A stretch of DNA of 64,000 nucleotides from Candidatus Thiodiazotropha sp. (ex Epidulcina cf. delphinae) (GTDB taxonomy: Bacteria; Pseudomonadota; Gammaproteobacteria; Chromatiales; Chromatiaceae): contig JAHXHS010000002.1 in assembly GCA_025656455.1 (NCBI GenBank), positions 153,131 to 217,130 of the forward strand, written 5' to 3'. Position numbers and translations under genes: made by a program. Shown here one piece after another: positions 59,252 to 64,000 of this stretch. How positions within the stretch are numbered: the stretch's first letter is position 1; each line of letters starts with the position of its first letter. The notes beneath the pieces are model-generated. The model was not told the DNA's origin and ran no database searches. It worked only from the letters and a program-made list of their open reading frames with translations.

Positions 59252-60547
59252 CTACCCCAGCATGTCGTTAATAACGTTCTTAAACCAGCTGTGAGCGAAA
59301 CTGACCTCTCGCTTTCGTTGCTCGGCCGATGCATCCATGGGTGAAAGGCCACCCGCTCCTTTGATAGGCAGGATAGTATTGGTCGCTTCGTCCAGGGTGT
59401 AGACCGCGGCCACCGATATCCCGTGCGCCTCGCCCAGTATGCTGTAGCAGGTGTTGACGAAGGTCGGATCGCCGGGATCCGCGCCATTGAACTTGGCGAC
59501 GATGGCGGCGGCGGCGACCTTGGCCTGGGAGTTGGCGGCATAGGCCGATTTCGGCATCTTGGCGGCACTGGAGGCGTCGCCCAGCACATAGACATCGGGG
59601 TGGCGCTTCGATTCGAAGGTCCGCTTGTTGACCGGGCACCAGTCACCTTCCACCAGGTCCGATGCGAAGGCCACCTTGCCCGCCTTCTGGGGTGGGATGA
59701 TGTTGATCACATCGGCGGTGAACTCCTCGATCTCAGCCTGCAGGGTGCGGGTGGAGGGGTCGAGCTCCTCCACTGTGCCGCCCCCCGCTGCGCCGACCCA
59801 CTCGATCATGGCGTTCTCCGTGCCGAAGCCGTAGAGCTGTGACCAGCCCTGCCTGAACAGCCCCTGCTTGGAGAAGGCGTCCTTGGGATCGAGAATGAGA
59901 ATCTTCGCCCTCGGCTTATGGTGCTTGCAGTACATGGCAATCTGCGCGGCCCGCTCATAGGGTCCGGGGGGACACTTGTAGGGATTCGGCGGCGCGACGA
60001 TGATCACCCTGCCCCCCTCCGGCATGGACTCGATCTGCCGCCGCAGGGTGACTGTCTGAGGACCGGCAAACCAGGCGTGGGGAATGGTCTCGGCGACTTC
60101 CGCATCGTAGCCCTCGATCGCCTCCCACTTGAAATCGACACCGGGGGAGACCACGCAGGCATCATAGTCGAATGTCCCGCTGTCGACCGTGGCGACCTGC
60201 TTATTTGTAGGTTCGATGGCCGTGACCCTGTCGATGACGATCTCGACGCCATGCCGTTTGAGCCCTGCGTAATCGAAGGTGATGGAGTCAATGGTGCGGT
60301 CGCCGCTCAATACCTCGTTGCTCATAAAACAGGATGTGTACTCTTTCTTGCCCTCTATCAGGGTCACCTTCAGGTTTGGATTCAGCTTACGCAAGTACTT
60401 GGCGGCGGTGCTCCCTCCTACACCACCACCCACTATCACCACCCTGGGACTGTTCGCCAGGGCAAGGGTTGGAAACAGAAGCGAGCTACTAGCCAGGGTA
60501 AGGCCACCACCCATGCGGATGAAATCTCTACGATTGAATTTGTTCAT
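59252..60547 (-). CDS. fccB: Flavocytochrome c sulfide dehydrogenase, flavoprotein FccB
   Basis: 431 residues from ATG 60547. Tat signal (RRDFIRMGGG). FAD-binding GGGVGGSTAAKYL, redox Cys region TSCFMSN and PNPYKCPPGPYERAA, CPVNKRTFESKRHPDVYVLGD. C-terminal FCSD domain ends FAHSWFKNVINDMLG. Oxidises sulfide in the periplasm, passing electrons to the cytochrome subunit. Immediately follows fccA in one operon. Whole-length for the family. Confidence 0.94.
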   Translation of the reverse strand: MNKFNRRDFIRMGGGLTLASSSLLFPTLALANSPRVVIVGGGVGGSTAAKYLRKLNPNLKVTLIEGKKEYTSCFMSNEVLSGDRTIDSITFDYAGLKRHGVEIVIDRVTAIEPTNKQVATVDSGTFDYDACVVSPGVDFKWEAIEGYDAEVAETIPHAWFAGPQTVTLRRQIESMPEGGRVIIVAPPNPYKCPPGPYERAAQIAMYCKHHKPRAKILILDPKDAFSKQGLFRQGWSQLYGFGTENAMIEWVGAAGGGTVEELDPSTRTLQAEIEEFTADVINIIPPQKAGKVAFASDLVEGDWCPVNKRTFESKRHPDVYVLGDASSAAKMPKSAYAANSQAKVAAAAIVAKFNGADPGDPTFVNTCYSILGEAHGISVAAVYTLDEATNTILPIKGAGGLSPMDASAEQRKREVSFAHSWFKNVINDMLG

Positions 60548-60564
60548 GTTTTCCTTCTCCGCGA

Positions 60565-61176
60565 TCAGTGCTGACTGCCGTAGTAGTGGATCAGCGCGGG
60601 CACGGCCTGTTCGCCCAGCTCCTTGATGGCGGCATCCACCTTGCGTTTCATCTTTCTCGGGTAGGGACGCCTGCCGTCGATGAAATCCTGCATGCTGTAG
60701 TCGAGATAGGGCATCCACTGGCCGGCAAGGGTGCCTGAGTCGCTTGGGCGACCTCCCTCTTCATGGCACTTCTCGCAATGGCTGTGGTGCAGCTTCTCGC
60801 CGAGCTCCGCCAGTTGCTGATCGGTCTTCTGGGCGTGGAGACGCAGTTCCTGCTTGGCGAAGAACCAAGCCATGGCTTTGATCTGCTCGTCGCTGTACCC
60901 CTTGGCGATGCGGTTCATGATGGTGGCGTTGCGCTGGTCACGCTTGTACGCCTCCATGGCATCGATGAAGACATCCGGATCCATCGCCGCGATGGAGGGG
61001 CTGGAGGGGCCGACGCTGGAGCCATCTGTGCCATGGCAGCCGGCGCAGGTAAAGGCCAGCGCCTGGCCCGACGGTCCCGACAGGGCAGCCGACGGAAGCA
61101 ACACCAGCAGAGCCAGGAGTAGATTGCGAACTTTGTTGCTCATTTTATCGTTTCTCATCATCTTCTCTGCCCCCAT
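60565..61176 (-). CDS. fccA: Flavocytochrome c sulfide dehydrogenase, dihaem cytochrome FccA
   Basis: 203 residues with signal peptide (NLLLALLVLLPSAALSG) and two CxxCH sites (CAGCHG, CEKCHE). Motifs WFFAKQELRLHAQKTDQQLAEL and GGRPSDSGTLAGQWMPYL match the dihaem subunit. The ATG 61176 overlaps the upstream stop; 61161 and 61143 are alternative starts nearer the signal peptide. Accepts electrons from FccB. Confidence 0.9.
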   Translation of the reverse strand: MGAEKMMRNDKMSNKVRNLLLALLVLLPSAALSGPSGQALAFTCAGCHGTDGSSVGPSSPSIAAMDPDVFIDAMEAYKRDQRNATIMNRIAKGYSDEQIKAMAWFFAKQELRLHAQKTDQQLAELGEKLHHSHCEKCHEEGGRPSDSGTLAGQWMPYLDYSMQDFIDGRRPYPRKMKRKVDAAIKELGEQAVPALIHYYGSQH

Positions 61177-63158
61177 CAGCTTGGCGAGGTCATCACGCCG
61201 ATCAGCACCAGGGTCAGCAGGGCCAGACCGGTCATGATCAGCACGGTGGTGATGAAGGAGGCCGCCAGATCCGCGCGGCGCGAGGGACGCCTGACCAGAT
61301 GCCTGTCCAGTTCACCGCTCTCAAGCAATCGCTCGTATTCGAGACGGTGGTCATGCTTGAACTCCTCGATGGGGATCTTGCCGGTAAAGATAGTCGTGCT
61401 CATCGGGAAACGCTCGGGCCTGAAGTGCACGTTAAAGAAATGCACGGAGTTGAGGAAAATGGCCGCCAGCAGCGCCTCCTCGGCATGGACCAGTGTGGCG
61501 ATATTGAACATCCAGCCCGGCAGGATGATGGCGGTCGTCTCCGGCGCGAACAGCATGATACCGGATGAACCGATTATCGCCGCACCCCAGAAGGGTGCCC
61601 AGTAGTCGAACTTCTGCCAATAGGTCCAGTGAGTGAACTCGGGACGCGGACCTCGGCCGAGGAACCACTTGAACATGCCTTTCAGGTCATCCCAATCCTT
61701 CCAGTTGGGCAGCATTGAGGTGCTGCCGAACCACTTGAAGCTATCGCGCTTGCTCCAGATGTTGCTGATGGCTATGGTCAGGTGGGCCAGGAAAATACTC
61801 AGCCAGATCACGGCCGCGGTACGATGGATTATGCCCTCAATCTCCGTTCCACCAAGGAACACCACCACCGCCTTGGCCCAACCGGTATGGGCAAACAGCA
61901 AGGTGGTTCCGGTCAGAATCAGGGTCATGGTGGCGATGGCGAAGAGGGCATGGATCCAGCGCCAAACAACCGGGAAACGGCGGAAATAGACCACATCGGG
62001 GTGATCCAGATCCTCGATGAAACCCTTATCCTGGATACGGTCCATCACCTCGCGGTAGAGCCACAGCACCACATGGACCCAGAAGAAGGCCATGACCGCG
62101 AAAATCAGCGTCTGCATGAAGATCTTGAAGAACCACAGACCCGGGTATTTCTCCCTGTCGTCCGCATCACCGTGTGGCCAGAAGGTGAGAAAATTATCAT
62201 TGGCATCTTCGTGGCAGACCCTGCAGTTCTCCAGGCGATTGTTGGCGTGGATCTCCGATGTCGGATCATCTTCGCCCTTGATCTTGTGGCTGCCGTGACA
62301 GTCGTGACACTTGGCGGTATTGGTGTAACCGAGTCGATGCACCTGGCCGTGGTATGAGTCGAAGTAGGTGCGCTGGGCCTCCTCGTGGCAGCCACCGCAA
62401 TTCTTGGTGATTGCCAGCTTGGCCTGATCGGTCTCGGGTGAGGTGATGTCATGGGTTGTGTGGCAGTCGGAGCAGACGGCCGATTCGCTGTCGCCCTCTT
62501 CCAACACAGCCTTGCCGTGGTCAGACTCCCGGTATTCGTTGAGTTGCTTTTTGTGACACTCGCCGCACACCTCGGGATTCTTCAGGCGGTGCTCGTCGCG
62601 CTGGTGGCTGCCTAGGGAGCCTATGTTATGGGCATCGTGGCAGTCGTAGCAGGTGGCGTTGGTCTCCGACTGGTCGTGCTTGTTGGGGAGAGCATGCACC
62701 GAGTCGTAGTAGGCGTCGATGGTTTCCATCACTACGCCGAGGCGTTCGTACTTCTCCTCGGGGTCGTTGCGGTGCTTGTCCCAGGTCTCGCGGTGACACT
62801 CCACGCAACCGACGACCACCTCCGGGGACTGGCGGTGCGGTACCCGGTCGATGGTGGCGTGACAGTTGGTGCAGGCCTGTTCGCCATGCACGCTATCCTT
62901 AATCTTATCCGGATCGGCGTAGATATGGACGACGCTGCCGTCATCCCGGAAATCGGTCTTCTCGTGCGCATCGCCATGGCACTTCAGGCAGCGTTTGTTG
63001 GGGATGATGCGTTCCCCAGTGACTGGGTCGAAACCCGGGGGTGGCGTCTCCCCCAAGATGGTCAGCTCACCCTCGGCACTTTTAACCGGAGTTAAGAAAC
63101 AGAGGCTTAAAATAAAAACGAAAATCCAGACTGGCGATCTGAATGCCATGTACCACAT
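61176..63158 (-). CDS. Nine-haem cytochrome c fused to a b-type cytochrome (CbcL-like)
   Basis: 660 residues from ATG 63158 (GAGG eight bases upstream). Signal peptide, then nine CxxCH motifs within about 290 residues (CLKCH, CTNCH, CVECH, CYDCH, CGECH, CSDCH, CGGCH, CHDCH, CRVCH), then a membrane part with about five or six helices and conserved histidines (VWRWIHALFAIATM; HRTAAVIWLSIFLAHL; TLVHAEEALLAAIF; HFFNVHFRPE). This build equals Geobacter CbcL, a quinone-linked periplasmic-facing cytochrome (family knowledge). Operon with fccA and fccB suggests it links sulfide oxidation to the quinone pool or to another acceptor (inference). Confidence 0.88.
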   Translation of the reverse strand: MWYMAFRSPVWIFVFILSLCFLTPVKSAEGELTILGETPPPGFDPVTGERIIPNKRCLKCHGDAHEKTDFRDDGSVVHIYADPDKIKDSVHGEQACTNCHATIDRVPHRQSPEVVVGCVECHRETWDKHRNDPEEKYERLGVVMETIDAYYDSVHALPNKHDQSETNATCYDCHDAHNIGSLGSHQRDEHRLKNPEVCGECHKKQLNEYRESDHGKAVLEEGDSESAVCSDCHTTHDITSPETDQAKLAITKNCGGCHEEAQRTYFDSYHGQVHRLGYTNTAKCHDCHGSHKIKGEDDPTSEIHANNRLENCRVCHEDANDNFLTFWPHGDADDREKYPGLWFFKIFMQTLIFAVMAFFWVHVVLWLYREVMDRIQDKGFIEDLDHPDVVYFRRFPVVWRWIHALFAIATMTLILTGTTLLFAHTGWAKAVVVFLGGTEIEGIIHRTAAVIWLSIFLAHLTIAISNIWSKRDSFKWFGSTSMLPNWKDWDDLKGMFKWFLGRGPRPEFTHWTYWQKFDYWAPFWGAAIIGSSGIMLFAPETTAIILPGWMFNIATLVHAEEALLAAIFLNSVHFFNVHFRPERFPMSTTIFTGKIPIEEFKHDHRLEYERLLESGELDRHLVRRPSRRADLAASFITTVLIMTGLALLTLVLIGVMTSPS

Positions 63159-63479
63159 TATTATTTCCTCGCTGGTCAAGTGCACAACCGCTACAACGAG
63201 GCTTATAGGATAATTAATCAAATGGAGCCAAAAGCGGGACTACTGTGCCGAACGGACCGACTATCCAGGCAGGTCGGAGTATCTCGTCCAGTTTTTATAC
63301 AGATCAATCGGTTCTGCGTCGTTCACCAAGGTAAGTTAAGTTAAATTAGGCAGGTTTGTATTGATCTTGATCAATAAAAAATTATTTACTGATATGGTTT
63401 TAAATTATTTCAGAATATGCTAATATTGATTTTGAGATTGTAGATGTTTTCAATTTCAGATTACTAGTTGGAGATCATC
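63159..63479. other. Divergent regulatory region of the cytochrome operon
   Basis: 321 AT-rich bases between the cytochrome operon and a small plus-strand gene, with one clear FNR box (63361-63376) and a second half site near 63303. No other gene. Confidence 0.6.
63361..63376. promoter_or_regulatory. FNR/Anr box
   Basis: ATTGATCTTGATCAAT: perfect match to TTGAT-N4-ATCAA (63362-63375). It lies 203 bp upstream of the cytochrome start and 104 bp upstream of the small plus-strand gene at 63480. It suggests control by oxygen. Confidence 0.8.
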
Positions 63480-63614
63480 ATGAATGTAGCACCCATCTTG
63501 ATCATGGCATCAGCGGTATTCATCTTTGCTGTCGCGGCTTTGAGCATCGCCACCATCCTCGGCGTGGCCATAGGCCAAGCACGAGATTTCTTGCAAAAGA
63601 AAACCCAAGCCTGA
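63480..63614 (+). CDS. 44-residue single-span membrane protein
   Basis: ATG 63480 with TTGGAGA upstream. Product MNVAPILIMASAVFIFAVAA followed by LSIATILGVAIGQARDFLQK: one long membrane helix and a short basic tail. It is too short for a standard search. Divergent from the cytochrome operon and downstream of an FNR box, so perhaps a small subunit of a respiratory complex (inference). Confidence 0.6.
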   Translation: MNVAPILIMASAVFIFAVAALSIATILGVAIGQARDFLQKKTQA

Positions 63615-63637
63615 AACTCGCTCATTTACCCGTTCGG

Positions 63638-63811
63638 GAAAAACCAGGACAAGCCATGGGGCAAGGTAACCCCCCTGTCTCGTTAGTAATTTCTAGAATA
63701 ACGTGACAAGGCAACGGAACGCTCCCTGGAAGAGCAGCAGAAGCTCTGCATCGTATTTCGAGCAAAAACCAAGAAAGAAAAACAAAGAAAAACCAGTGAA
63801 AAACCAGGACA
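63638..63811. repeat. Direct repeats upstream of the RAYT gene
   Basis: GAAAAACCAGGACA occurs at 63638-63651 and 63798-63811, with a partial copy just before the second. Repeats bracketing RAYT genes are often REP elements. No gene in between. Confidence 0.45.
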
Positions 63812-63888
63812 CCCAACGATTGAAATCAACTGTAGCATGAGTTAGAGTAATTTGCATACGGACAGAGCAAAACCCAAGGAGAGGGCTC

Positions 63889-64000
63889 ATGACAACACCC
63901 CGCAAAAGCCAGATCTGCCTGGAAGAAACCCCCTATTACCACTGCGTATCCCGTTGTGTCCGCCGCGCCTTCTTGTGTGGCGAGGATAAATTCTCGGGAC
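63889..64000 (+). CDS. RAYT (REP-associated tyrosine transposase), start only
   Basis: ATG 63889 with AAGGAGAG upstream. MTTPRKSQICLEETPYYHCV followed by SRCVRRAFLCGEDKFSG is the start of RAYT-type Y1 transposases, with the HCVSRC stretch that carries the catalytic region near the N-terminus. The gene is cut by the window end. Its family also left the remnant at 58523. Confidence 0.85.
   Translation, partial: MTTPRKSQICLEETPYYHCVSRCVRRAFLCGEDKFSG

Noticed and set aside
60548..60718. 57-residue extension of FccB
   Set aside because: It overlaps fccA in another frame; the Tat signal after ATG 60547 marks the real start.

Overview
The window reads as a chromosomal segment of a sulfur-oxidising gammaproteobacterium (Chromatiales / Sedimenticola / Thiodiazotropha-like, an inference from gene families). 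It carries FccAB-type flavocytochrome c sulfide dehydrogenase, a nine-haem c plus b-type membrane cytochrome, and a conserved trpS-rluB-scpBA / yciO-rnm-yciB-yciI block. A complete temperate siphophage prophage interrupts it.

Layout. (1) 1-5353, host: an EnvZ-like sensor kinase, then a divergent NtrB/NtrC-type pair followed by two sigma-54-like promoters and a small secreted protein, then an IS200 remnant and the old transcription terminator of tRNA-Lys. (2) 5354-44059, prophage (38.7 kb), bounded by a 47-bp direct repeat that is the 3' part of tRNA-Lys(TTT). From right to left on the minus strand: early genes (Cro-like, CII-like, small Zn-finger proteins, O/P-like replication genes with iterons inside the O-like gene), a candidate late regulator, HNH, terminase, portal, protease, capsid, a connector, a lysis cassette, a cargo block (pectate lyase and TIG-repeat proteins), neck and tail genes with a programmed -1 frameshift, tape measure, tail tip and a glycine-rich adhesin. 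On the plus strand from 33896: CI-like repressor, a short moron region, then a second repressor-controlled operon of nucleic-acid and nucleotide enzymes, an integron-type integrase (IntI), a DUF4224 excisionase-like protein and the prophage integrase. (3) 44013-64000, host: tRNA-Lys, a double-thioredoxin protein, a diguanylate cyclase, an EndoIII-like glycosylase, rluB-scpB-scpA, trpS, a site-2-protease-like gene, yciO, rnm, yciB, yciI, a PpiC lipoprotein, yefM-yoeB, an IS5-type remnant and a related MITE, a secreted triple-Kazal protein, fccBA with the multihaem cytochrome, an FNR box, a small membrane protein and the start of a RAYT transposase.

How it fits together. The prophage has lambda-like logic. 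Identical 12-bp palindromes overlap two diverging early promoters (33.85 kb and 36.03 kb), so one CI-like repressor can silence both arms. The order Q-like gene, terminator, packaging genes suggests antitermination of late genes. Integrase arm sites, attL and attR are all visible, and no module is missing.

Most unusual points: an integron integrase inside a prophage next to cassette-like structures; a pectate-lyase/TIG cargo block in the head-tail module; a cluster of stem-loops between cro and cII; a sigma-54 two-component system with a dedicated small secreted protein; and a CbcL-like cytochrome next to fccAB. Function calls come from motif recognition by eye; no database search was run.
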